Assembly: GCA_014799645.1 (NCBI GenBank)
Contig: JAAVHQ010000012.1
Span: 14,763 to 31,950, forward strand
Length of the DNA stretch: 17,188 bases
Direction of reading: 5' to 3'
From: Clostridiales bacterium
GTDB taxonomy: Bacteria; Bacillota; Clostridia; Christensenellales; UBA3700
This document shows, in pieces, positions 6,894 through 13,308 of this stretch; the stretch's first letter is position 1, and each line of letters opens with the position of its first letter. The position numbers were made by a program, and so were the translations under genes. The notes beneath the pieces were generated by a model, which was given only the letters and a program-made list of their open reading frames with translations, was not told the origin of the DNA and searched no databases.

Positions 6894-7767
6894 TAGTCAA
6901 GACTTTATCTTTTAGGTCGGCGGAAATTTCTCCGCCGATTTGTTTTGTCAGCAGTTTTGCAATCGAAAGTCCAAGCCCTGTCGAGTAGTTGCAATTTTCC
7001 ACGGTATAGAATCTATCGAAGAGTTTTTGCACGTTGACGTTATCGAGATTGCTTGCTGTGTTGGAAAAACTAATTGCGCCGTCGCTATTCATTTTGACGG
7101 AGAAGTCGCCGTCGCTGTATTTTATCGCATTGTCAATGATGTTGGAGAAAATTCTCGTCAAGGCGTTTTTGTCGGTAATTCGAGTTACCGCGTCTTCGCA
7201 AATATTTATATTCGGCATAATATCTTTTTCGTTGAATCTTGTATAGAAAGAGAACATCGTTTCTTGCAAAAGCGCGTTGACGTTGACTTTTTCCATTTGC
7301 GCTACTTTATGATTGTCGCTCGCTACCGAGTACTTGAAAAGTTCCTCGGAAAGCGTTCTGAGCGCGCTCGCCCTTTCGCGCATAATATCAAGATACTTTT
7401 CCTTTTTGGCTAAATCGCTTTCTTCCTTTATCATATCGAGATAACCGCATATCGCAGTCAAAGGCGTGCGTATGTCGTGGGCGACGTTGGTGATTGCCGA
7501 TTTGAGTTCCTTATCGCCGTTGACGTAGGTGAGTTCATTTTCTCTCAATACTTTAAGCTGAGAATTGAGCGTGCAAGCAAGATTACGCACGTCTTTGTCA
7601 AGAGAAGATATTACTATCTGCGCGTTGGTGTCGCCCTTAATCAAAGTGGGTAATTGCGCGTTGATTTCCTTGACGCCCTTTTTGACGGCAAAAAGTAAAA
7701 TTGACAGCAAAACAGTGGACAGCGCAAAAATCACTGCCACTGCTATCATAGCGTATAGTTCATTCAT
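6877..7767 (-). CDS. Sensor histidine kinase without a sensor domain
   Basis: 296 residues from ATG 7767; a longer frame reaches 7812 but only 7767 has GAGAGGATAT just upstream. One hydrophobic helix (about 5-28) is followed by a short cytoplasmic linker, the dimerisation/phosphoacceptor segment with H97 (VAHDIRTPLTAI), the N box (N213, IDNAIKYS), the F box (LFDRFYTVE, 249-257) and a G2 box (STGLGLSIAK). The usual G1/D box (DxGxG) is replaced by SNTASNLDNV, as in some clostridial kinases. With no extracytoplasmic domain, the signal probably comes from a partner, most simply the transporter encoded upstream. Last gene of a minus-strand operon with the response regulator at 10583-11245. Input and activity are inferred. 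Confidence 0.92.
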   Translation of the reverse strand: MNELYAMIAVAVIFALSTVLLSILLFAVKKGVKEINAQLPTLIKGDTNAQIVISSLDKDVRNLACTLNSQLKVLRENELTYVNGDKELKSAITNVAHDIRTPLTAICGYLDMIKEESDLAKKEKYLDIMRERASALRTLSEELFKYSVASDNHKVAQMEKVNVNALLQETMFSFYTRFNEKDIMPNINICEDAVTRITDKNALTRIFSNIIDNAIKYSDGDFSVKMNSDGAISFSNTASNLDNVNVQKLFDRFYTVENCNYSTGLGLSIAKLLTKQIGGEISADLKDKVLTITLTI

Positions 7768-7824
7768 AATATATCCTCTCAATAATTTTATATTCTCATC
7801 AATAAGCGACAAGCAAAATTGTTC

Positions 7825-7859
7825 GCGTTGCGTAGTCTTATAAAAGATCTACGCAACGC
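7825..7859. other. Strong inverted repeat between permease and kinase genes
   Basis: A perfect 11-base inverted repeat, GCGTTGCGTAG (7825-7835) and CTACGCAACGC (7849-7859), with an inner TCTT/AAGA that can extend the stem past one bulged base. It lies in the 114-base gap between the second permease stop (7882) and the kinase start (7767). On the minus strand the stem is followed by GAACAATTTTG, not a proper U-tract. Possible roles are partial terminator/attenuator lowering kinase expression, mRNA processing or stabilising element, or an operator. Confidence 0.7.
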
Positions 7860-7881
7860 ATTTTGTGGGAGGTGTGTGTCG

Positions 7882-8712
7882 TTATTTGATATTTGATTTG
7901 TTGAATATTGCTATTCCCGCGCCCGTTGTCGCGCCTATTACGCAAAGCGAATACAATGGCATTTGCCATCTTACAATATTCTCATTGGAGAGTTGCCAAC
8001 TCTGTCCGCTAGGGAATAAGTCAATTAAGAACTGGCAAAAGTTTTGCGTCGCTTTACTAGGCATATGCTCGTTAACGTATATATTTTCATTGATGACTTC
8101 GCCAAACTCGTTGTAGGTAGGATACGCTTTGTAAGGAACTGCGCTTGCGACATCGTAGCAATAAACAGCGATTAAGATTCCGATTGTAAACAATGCGGCG
8201 GTAACTATCAACGCGGTGAGGGAGTTTCTGCTCGTCATACTAACGAAAGTGAATATTGCGCAATAAGCAAACATCATAAACGTTCCGTCGATAAGCAATA
8301 GAATTATATCTTTTGCCGGAGCGTTAGTTTTTCCAAACAGCGGCAAGTCAAGCACGAGGAAAATCAGTAAGTATACTGCGCTCAGCATAAGAGATATTAT
8401 AGCCGTCGTAAGAAGGTTGGCGAGATAAATTTGGCTCTTCGCGTGACCTACAACTATTTTGTTTTTTATCGTTCGATTATAGAAATCAGAGCAATAAATC
8501 AAAGGACATAGAAGCGCTATAAACATAGCCTGAACTGGAAGACCGCTCATACCGTAGTTGAAAGCAAGCGCCATAAACGTTGCTTCCGTTTCTTCCACGA
8601 AACTGACATAGAATATTAAAGGTATCATAATCGCGCATAAGGCGTACAATACCAACGCAACGATTATCAACTTATATACTCTTGCCAAATTAGCGCGTAG
8701 TAGTTTAATCAT
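7882..8712 (-). CDS. ABC-2 type transporter permease (second copy)
   Basis: 276 residues. The ATG at 8712 is chosen because AGGTGG lies five bases upstream and the protein then starts MIKLLRANLARVYK, parallel to its neighbour's MIKLLRANLLRAIK. About six hydrophobic segments, cytoplasmic NKIVVGHAKSQIYLANLL between the second and third, and a C-terminus GAGIAIFNKSNIK. It is clearly paralogous to the permease at 8722-9567, with matching ends and internal motifs, so the pair arose by duplication. It probably forms a heteromeric membrane channel with that permease and the ATPase, as LanE/LanG or CprB/CprC do. Nine bases separate it from the first permease's stop. Confidence 0.88.
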   Translation of the reverse strand: MIKLLRANLARVYKLIIVALVLYALCAIMIPLIFYVSFVEETEATFMALAFNYGMSGLPVQAMFIALLCPLIYCSDFYNRTIKNKIVVGHAKSQIYLANLLTTAIISLMLSAVYLLIFLVLDLPLFGKTNAPAKDIILLLIDGTFMMFAYCAIFTFVSMTSRNSLTALIVTAALFTIGILIAVYCYDVASAVPYKAYPTYNEFGEVINENIYVNEHMPSKATQNFCQFLIDLFPSGQSWQLSNENIVRWQMPLYSLCVIGATTGAGIAIFNKSNIK

Positions 8713-8721
8713 ATTTACCAC

Positions 8722-9567
8722 CTATTTGAGATTGCTCTTTTTGAATACCAATATTCCTGCGCCACTCGTCGCGCCAATCAAGCCGATTGAGTAGAGAGCC
8801 ATTTGCCAAGTATGAGTATACTCGGTGTTGGAGATTTGCAGACTTTGACCGCTCGGGAAGAAGTCGAGCACAAATTGGAAGAATGCTTTCTTAGCAGGCG
8901 ATGGGTAACGCGGATTGCGAATGATTTCTTCCGTTATATTGCCGAATTCGTCGAGCACGTTTACCGGAATAAACTCTTGCGCCGAAACGATACTCCTGCA
9001 ATACTGGAAGAGAAACATTCCTACAAACAAAAGCACGAAGGCAGTTATTACCGAAGCGGTGGAATTCTTGCTCGTCATCACTATCAACGTCATTATCGAA
9101 GAGTACGCCAACATCATTAAACTGCCGTTGATAAATACCCAAAGGGTTGTGGTCGCAGGCAAAACAAATCCGCCGAACATAGGCATAGTTACGATAAAGA
9201 AGAAGAACATATATACTACGTTGAACGCGATTGAAATTATCATTGTGGTAAGAAGATTTGCAATATAGACGTTGCTTCTTGTTTGACCGAGAATGATTTT
9301 GTTCCTAAGCGTACCGTTGTGAAAGTCCGCTCCCAAAACAATAGAGCATACTATTGCGATTCCTATGCCTTGCAAGGAAAAGCCAAGCATACCGTAATTC
9401 GTAGAAAAGAGCAGGTCGCTTACTCCTTGTTGAAGTTCGGGAGTTACGCCGTTTCCTCTTATTACAATAGGTAAGAAAATCGCATAGATGGCGTACGCTA
9501 TCGATAGAATCCACAGCGTCTTGCTCTTGATTGCTCTCAATAGGTTGGCGCGAAGTAATTTAATCAT
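8722..9567 (-). CDS. ABC-2 type transporter permease (first copy)
   Basis: 281 residues, beginning at ATG 9567 inside the end of the ATPase gene (8-base overlap) with GGGAGG upstream. About six hydrophobic segments: one near 15-36, one around YGMLGFSLQGIGIAIVC, two after RNKIILGQTRSNVYIANLL, one after the MTSKNS loop, and the last near the C-terminus (GATSGAGILVFKKSNLK). This is the topology of BcrB/LanE/LanG-type permeases, which with a BcrA-like ATPase expel or remove cell-wall-active peptides from the membrane. Substrate not determinable from sequence. Confidence 0.9.
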   Translation of the reverse strand: MIKLLRANLLRAIKSKTLWILSIAYAIYAIFLPIVIRGNGVTPELQQGVSDLLFSTNYGMLGFSLQGIGIAIVCSIVLGADFHNGTLRNKIILGQTRSNVYIANLLTTMIISIAFNVVYMFFFFIVTMPMFGGFVLPATTTLWVFINGSLMMLAYSSIMTLIVMTSKNSTASVITAFVLLFVGMFLFQYCRSIVSAQEFIPVNVLDEFGNITEEIIRNPRYPSPAKKAFFQFVLDFFPSGQSLQISNTEYTHTWQMALYSIGLIGATSGAGILVFKKSNLK

Positions 9568-10474
9568 TTTTCTCGCCTCCCAACAGATTGATGTAATATG
9601 ATTCCAAAGACTCGTCTTTTTCGCTCACTTTGACAAGCGTAATGCCGTGGCTTTTGAGTATGTCGCTCAACGCGGATATGCTTATCTCGCCGTAGAGTTC
9701 GCCCTCTAAGTAAGTGGTAAGTTTGTATTGCAAGCCCGTTTCGTCGAGCGCAGAGGTGATTTCCTTGTCGGTGTCGACTTTGAAGATAATGCGTTTTTTG
9801 CAAGTCGCTTCAAGTTCTTCCGCGGTGATTTCTTTGAGTATCTTGCCTTTGTCTATAAAGCCGTAGTGCGTGGCAAGTTTTGCAAGTTCGTCAAGAATAT
9901 GGCTGGAAATCAAAAAAGTGATGTTACGCTCTTTATTGAGTTTGAGAATGAGTTCTCTCATCTCCACGATACCTTGCGGGTCGAGTCCGTTGATAGGTTC
10001 GTCAAGTACGATAAAGTCGGGATCGGATGCGAGCGCAACCGCAATGCCAAGTCTTTGGCGCATACCGAGAGAGAAGTTCTTGACAAGTTTCTTGCCCGTG
10101 TCTTTGAGTTCAACCATCTCCAAAAGTTCGTCGATTCCGTCAAACGAAGGCTTGCCGAGAAGCAAGTATTGTTGTTTGAGATTTTCACGAGCGGTCATTT
10201 GACCGTAAAGCGCGGGGGATTCGACGATTGCGCCCATTCTTCTGCGAGAAGCGTAAATCTCTTTGCTAGAATACGGCGAACCGTAAATTGAGTAAGTTCC
10301 GCTAGTTGGCGATTGAAGTCCGCAGATAACGCGAATCAGCGTAGTTTTGCCTGCGCCGTTCTTGCCGATAAAGCCGTAGATTGCGCCCTTAGGTACGCGC
10401 ATAGTTACGCCGTCAAGAGCAAGGTAGTTGCGGTATTTTTTAGACAAATTGTCTACAGTTAAACAATAATCCAT
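9560..10474 (-). CDS. ABC transporter ATPase, BcrA/LanF type
   Basis: 304 residues; AAAGGAG five bases before the ATG at 10474. Walker A GKNGAGKTT (37-45, K43), signature SLGMRQ (135-140), Walker B FIVLDEP (D158, E159) and H-loop H192 are all intact. Where most ABC ATPases have a Q-loop glutamine, this has IVESPALY with Glu85, the 'E-loop' described for lantibiotic-immunity ATPases such as NukF. Residues after about 215 form the C-terminal extension typical of the BcrA group. It should energise the two permeases encoded next, with which it overlaps or nearly abuts. The best reading is bacitracin/lantibiotic-type antimicrobial peptide resistance; no peptide biosynthesis genes are visible nearby. 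Confidence 0.94.
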   Translation of the reverse strand: MDYCLTVDNLSKKYRNYLALDGVTMRVPKGAIYGFIGKNGAGKTTLIRVICGLQSPTSGTYSIYGSPYSSKEIYASRRRMGAIVESPALYGQMTARENLKQQYLLLGKPSFDGIDELLEMVELKDTGKKLVKNFSLGMRQRLGIAVALASDPDFIVLDEPINGLDPQGIVEMRELILKLNKERNITFLISSHILDELAKLATHYGFIDKGKILKEITAEELEATCKKRIIFKVDTDKEITSALDETGLQYKLTTYLEGELYGEISISALSDILKSHGITLVKVSEKDESLESYYINLLGGEKND

Positions 10475-10495
10475 AAAATGCTCCTTTGATATCTT

Positions 10496-10521
10496 GTACC
10501 AGCTGACGTCTCAGCGGGTAC
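10496..10521. other. Inverted repeat in the leader of the ATPase gene
   Basis: GTACC-A-GCTGA-CGTC-TCAGC-G-GGTAC: two five-base-pair arms separated by one mismatch, with a 4-base loop. It lies between the regulator stop (10583) and the ATPase ribosome binding site. On the plus strand it is followed by a T-run, but no plus-strand gene ends here; on the minus strand no T-run follows, so it is not an obvious terminator for the operon. An RNA leader hairpin or a protein-binding dyad are both possible. Confidence 0.65.
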
Positions 10522-10557
10522 TATTTTTCTAAATAATACATTAAAGGAATCAAGGAT

Positions 10558-10591
10558 GTTACAATAAAATATCAAGATTTTGTCAAGATTT
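10558..10591 (-). promoter_or_regulatory. Candidate response-regulator operator and promoter for the ABC transporter genes
   Basis: On the minus strand AAATCTTGA occurs twice, at 10591-10583 and 10580-10572, an exact 11-base period (one helical turn), the usual geometry of OmpR/PhoB-family binding sites. The first copy overlaps the last codons and stop of the regulator gene. A TTGACA (10586-10581) lies within the repeats, with a weak -10 TGTAAC (10563-10558) after 17 bases, as expected for an activator-dependent promoter. It would start transcription near 10551, upstream of the ATPase. Function is inferred. Confidence 0.55.
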
Positions 10592-11245
10592 GAGTTTGTA
10601 GCCGATACCCCATACGGCTTCTATATAATCTTTGCCGTTGACGGCTTTGAGTTTGTTGCGCAAATTGCCGATATGCGTACGTAGGGAACTTTCCTCGCAG
10701 TCGGGCGTAAGGTCCTCGATTTGCGACATAATCGCGTCTTTGGAAAAGACCTTGTTGGGGTATTGCATAAGAGTGAGAAGTATCGCGTATTCCGTCCTCG
10801 TAAGTTTTATGGGCGTATCAATTACGCTTACCGAGTAAGTGGACTTGTCCAAAGTGATTTCGTCAAAGACGAGTTTGTCGTCGCGACGTACGCTACCTCT
10901 TAGATGTACGCTGATTCTCGCAAGCAGTTCTTTGGTATCAAAAGGCTTGGTGACGTAGTCGACCGCGCCCGAGAGAAGTAGATTGACTTTGTTGTCGACG
11001 TCGACCTTTGCGCTTACGACGATTACAGGTATGCCTTCGATATGACCCAAAAGTTCCTCGCCGCTAAGACCGGGGAGCATAAGGTCGAGCAAAATCAAAT
11101 CGGGCTGAGCGTTTTTGATTACAAACAACGCTTCCGTACCCGAGTACGCTCTCGCCACTTCATAATTATTTTTTTCGAGCAGTTCTTGCAGCATATCGCC
11201 GATATATACGTCGTCGTCGATTATCGCGATTCTCTTTTTGAGCAT
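10583..11245 (-). CDS. OmpR/PhoB-family response regulator
   Basis: 220 residues from ATG 11245. A longer frame starts at a GTG (11257) that lies within or before the purine-rich ribosome binding site GTGAGGCG, so 11245 is preferred. Receiver domain: acidic D10-D12 (IDDD), phosphoacceptor D54 (ILLDLMLPG), S78 and K100 (TKPFD). A winged-helix DNA-binding domain occupies about 122-218, ending VWGIGYKLK. It is first in the minus-strand operon and should be phosphorylated by the kinase encoded last (6877-7767). Targets are probably its own operon: a sigma-A promoter and small dyad lie upstream, and 11-base-period repeats lie at its 3' end before the transporter genes. Confidence 0.95.
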   Translation of the reverse strand: MLKKRIAIIDDDVYIGDMLQELLEKNNYEVARAYSGTEALFVIKNAQPDLILLDLMLPGLSGEELLGHIEGIPVIVVSAKVDVDNKVNLLLSGAVDYVTKPFDTKELLARISVHLRGSVRRDDKLVFDEITLDKSTYSVSVIDTPIKLTRTEYAILLTLMQYPNKVFSKDAIMSQIEDLTPDCEESSLRTHIGNLRNKLKAVNGKDYIEAVWGIGYKLKS

Positions 11246-11274
11246 ACTTCGCCTCACTATATAATATTGTTTAC

Positions 11275-11303
11275 AGTATATTTTACTTTTATTATTTTGT
11301 CAA
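11275..11303 (-). promoter_or_regulatory. Strong sigma-A type promoter of the regulator-transporter-kinase operon
   Basis: On the minus strand: consensus -35 TTGACA (11303-11298), exactly 17 bases, then -10 TATACT (11280-11275). The start near 11268 gives a leader of about 23 bases to the ATG at 11245. The inverted repeat TTGTC-5-GACAA (11297-11311) overlaps the -35 box and could be an operator. Confidence 0.85.
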
Positions 11304-11324
11304 CAAGACAATAATTACGTAGCC

Positions 11325-11354
11325 TTGCATTTTTTCTTTTCATTTGGCAATAAT
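11325..11354 (+). promoter_or_regulatory. Candidate veg promoter placing the transcript start at the ATG
   Basis: TTGCAT (11325-11330), 18 bases, then AATAAT (11349-11354; five of six matches). The expected transcription start, about seven bases later, falls at 11361-11362, the veg initiation codon itself. It is arranged back-to-back with the promoter of the divergent regulator operon. Confidence 0.5.
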
Positions 11355-11361
11355 TGGGAAT

Positions 11362-11601
11362 ATGAGAGAAATTATACTGAAAATCGATGAAGTAAAACGC
11401 CGAGTGGGAATGATTGTCGGTCAACCGATGACTTTCGAGATAAACAGAGGGCGCAACAAGTTCGTAAAGTTCGACGGATACGTACAAGACGCGTACCCCG
11501 CGATATTTACCGTACGCTGTCTTATGGAAGGGGAAGATGAATTGCAGTCCTTTTCCTATAACGACATTCTTACTCGCAACGTCAAGATTAACAAAAAATA
11601 A
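11362..11601 (+). CDS. veg: Veg-family protein
   Basis: 79 residues from ATG 11362. RGRNKFVKFDGYVQDAYPAIF and FSYNDILTRNVKI align by eye with the [20 protein letters not shown] and SYSYADILTETVEL regions of B. subtilis Veg, a small protein of unclear mechanism linked to biofilm matrix expression and spore germination/outgrowth. The neighbourhood fits: in Bacillus veg lies just upstream of ispE, and here ispE is three genes downstream. A TTG at 11344 would extend the frame by six codons, but has no ribosome binding site. The ATG at 11362 also lacks one at normal spacing (GGGA is only two bases away), and the promoter geometry suggests a leaderless mRNA. Confidence 0.85.
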   Translation: MREIILKIDEVKRRVGMIVGQPMTFEINRGRNKFVKFDGYVQDAYPAIFTVRCLMEGEDELQSFSYNDILTRNVKINKK

Positions 11602-11608
11602 AAAATTG

Positions 11609-11640
11609 TTGTCATAATCGGAGTTGCCTCCAAATATAAT
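11609..11640 (+). promoter_or_regulatory. Possible promoter of the SipL-like gene
   Basis: A perfect TATAAT at 11635-11640, but the only plausible -35 (TTGTCA, 11609-11614) is 20 bases away, longer than usual. It may be weak, or sporulation sigma factors may read other elements here; cotranscription with veg is also possible, because no terminator separates them. Confidence 0.35.
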
Positions 11641-11671
11641 TATTGTGTAAAAACATAATTGCGGAGGATAT

Positions 11672-13174
11672 ATGGCAATCAATACAATTTTTAAGAGCGT
11701 AAGCGCAGATTACGAAAGGAATTTAGACGTTAAGCAAATAGTAATGCAATGCAACTTCGATACGACTTCTAAGGGAGGCGTAAGCAAAGTTTGCGCTTTG
11801 TCTGGCGACGTAAGAATCACTAAGACGCAGACAATGTCAAAGCAAATCAAGGCAAGCGGAAGAGTATGTATTAAACTCGTCTATCTTGACGCGGAAGGCA
11901 AACTCAACAGTTTCGACTACATCTCGGACTTTTCCGAGGACGTGAACAACGACAACGTCGTCGCAGATATGCCTTGCTTGGTAAGAGCAAGCGTAATCGA
12001 TATGCAGTCAAGTATTTCCGGCTCGGAAATCAAAGTGCAGACGGTTGTGGAACTCGCTCCGACTATCGTCGAGATAAACACAGTTGACGTACTTGAAGAC
12101 GCCGAAGGCGCGTTGTCTTTGAAGCAAGACCAGCAGTATCAAAAGTACGTTTGCTCGGTAGACGAAAGTGTTGAGATAAACGACGAGTACTCTTGCGGAG
12201 CGAAGGTCGACGACGTGCTTCTCTTTGACTCAAAGGCAATCGTAGGCGGAGTAGACAATTCGGACGGAAAACTCGTCGTTACGGGTCAAGCGGAAGTAAG
12301 CCTTATCTATACGAGCGAAGGCGTGGTATCGACGAAGAATTTCAACATACCTTTCGCGCAGGAACTCGCTGTCAAGGACGAGGACTTGCAAGCGTGCATT
12401 AGCGCAAGCGTAAAGGATAGCAAACTTGTCATTGAAGGACTTGAAGGCGACAATACCTTTAAGGTGACGATTACCGTCGCTTTGCAAGGCTTCGTAATGC
12501 AAGAGCAATCTATCAATGCAGTTATCGATTTGTACAGCACTGCCAACGTACTCGACTTGGGTATGGAAAAGGTATGTTTCGACAGACAAGACGGCGTAAT
12601 GAGATTTGAAGAGAAGATTAGCGGAAGCGTAGGCGTGGAAAATTCTGACGATTCTATCAAGAGCATTTTGAGTTGTATCGTCACGCAAAACACTCTTTCC
12701 AACTTGGTCGCAATGGACGGCGCGTTGCTCGCCGAGGGCGTTCTCAATACGTCCGTTATTTACGCAACCGAAGAGGGCGCGACGAAGTGTATGCAAGTTG
12801 AGTTGCCGTACTCGTTGCAATTCGACGCGGATAGCGTGGACGAGAATACGATTCTCAGCGGAAGCGCGCTCGTAAGCGATTGCGCGTACAAAGTAAAGCG
12901 CGACAGAGAAGTGGAAATCACCGCTAATATCGTCATATCCGTATGCGCCATGACAGGCGTAGAAAATACGATAATCAAGAGCGTGGAAGAGGGCGAGGCA
13001 ATCGCGACCAACAACAACGCAGTAAGCATTTATCTTCCCGACAAAGGCGAAAGCATTTGGCAAGTAGCGAAAACTCTCGGTATGTCAATCGAGAGTATCA
13101 AAGAGCAAAATCCCGACCTCGACGCGCTTATGTCAGGCGAAGAGAGAATCGTGATTTATAGAGAGATAGGTTGA
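11672..13174 (+). CDS. SPOCS (DUF3794) and LysM domain protein, SipL-like spore morphogenesis factor
   Basis: 500 residues; ATG 11672 with GGAGG six bases upstream. The body shows three repeats of the beta-rich SPOCS/DUF3794 type (roughly 35-150, 170-290 and 310-430), recognisable by recurrent sensing of the form 'xVSLIYTSEGV' / 'VCIKLVYLDAEG' / 'TSVIYATEEGA'. The C-terminus, about 452-500, is a LysM domain (YLPDKGESIWQVAKTLGMS then IKEQNPDL). This is the architecture of C. difficile SipL, which binds SpoIVA through its LysM domain and directs coat assembly around the forespore. No signal peptide, consistent with a mother-cell cytoplasmic protein. It implies sporulation or retained sporulation genes. 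A terminator follows (13196-13238). Orthology with SipL is inferred from architecture. Confidence 0.88.
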   Translation: MAINTIFKSVSADYERNLDVKQIVMQCNFDTTSKGGVSKVCALSGDVRITKTQTMSKQIKASGRVCIKLVYLDAEGKLNSFDYISDFSEDVNNDNVVADMPCLVRASVIDMQSSISGSEIKVQTVVELAPTIVEINTVDVLEDAEGALSLKQDQQYQKYVCSVDESVEINDEYSCGAKVDDVLLFDSKAIVGGVDNSDGKLVVTGQAEVSLIYTSEGVVSTKNFNIPFAQELAVKDEDLQACISASVKDSKLVIEGLEGDNTFKVTITVALQGFVMQEQSINAVIDLYSTANVLDLGMEKVCFDRQDGVMRFEEKISGSVGVENSDDSIKSILSCIVTQNTLSNLVAMDGALLAEGVLNTSVIYATEEGATKCMQVELPYSLQFDADSVDENTILSGSALVSDCAYKVKRDREVEITANIVISVCAMTGVENTIIKSVEEGEAIATNNNAVSIYLPDKGESIWQVAKTLGMSIESIKEQNPDLDALMSGEERIVIYREIG

Positions 13175-13195
13175 TTGCAAATATCCTCAAAGATA

Positions 13196-13238
13196 GGCGG
13201 ACGGACGGCGTAAATGCTCCCGTTCGCCTTGTTTTTTA
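13196..13238 (+). terminator. Rho-independent terminator after the SipL-like gene
   Basis: GGCGGACGG (13196-13204) pairs with CCGTTCGCC (13220-13228) through nine base pairs including one G-U, followed by TTGTTTTTTA. An outer perfect inverted repeat, TTGCAAAT (13175-13182) and ATTTGCAA (13245-13252), flanks it. Confidence 0.85.
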
Positions 13239-13260
13239 CACAAAATTTGCAACCAACGTA

Positions 13261-13289
13261 TTGATATGCCTATTTTAATATGATAAAAT
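13261..13289 (+). promoter_or_regulatory. Extended -10 sigma-A promoter of the aldo/keto reductase gene
   Basis: TTGATA (13261-13266), 17 bases, TAAAAT (13284-13289) with TG one base upstream (13281-13282). The start near 13296 leaves a short leader holding only AGAGGTGG before the ATG at 13309. Confidence 0.82.
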
Positions 13290-13308
13290 AAAGACGAAGA
13301 GGTGGGTT

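Noticed and set aside
7565..8116. Plus-strand frames opposite the kinase and permease genes
   Set aside because: Antisense shadows of well-supported minus-strand genes with no start signals.
10496..10530. Terminator for a plus-strand transcript
   Set aside because: The hairpin is followed by a T-run on the plus strand, but no plus-strand gene lies upstream; more likely a leader or operator element.
12230..13063. Long minus-strand frame inside the SipL-like gene
   Set aside because: The plus-strand frame has a good ribosome binding site and clear SPOCS and LysM sequence; the antisense frame has neither.
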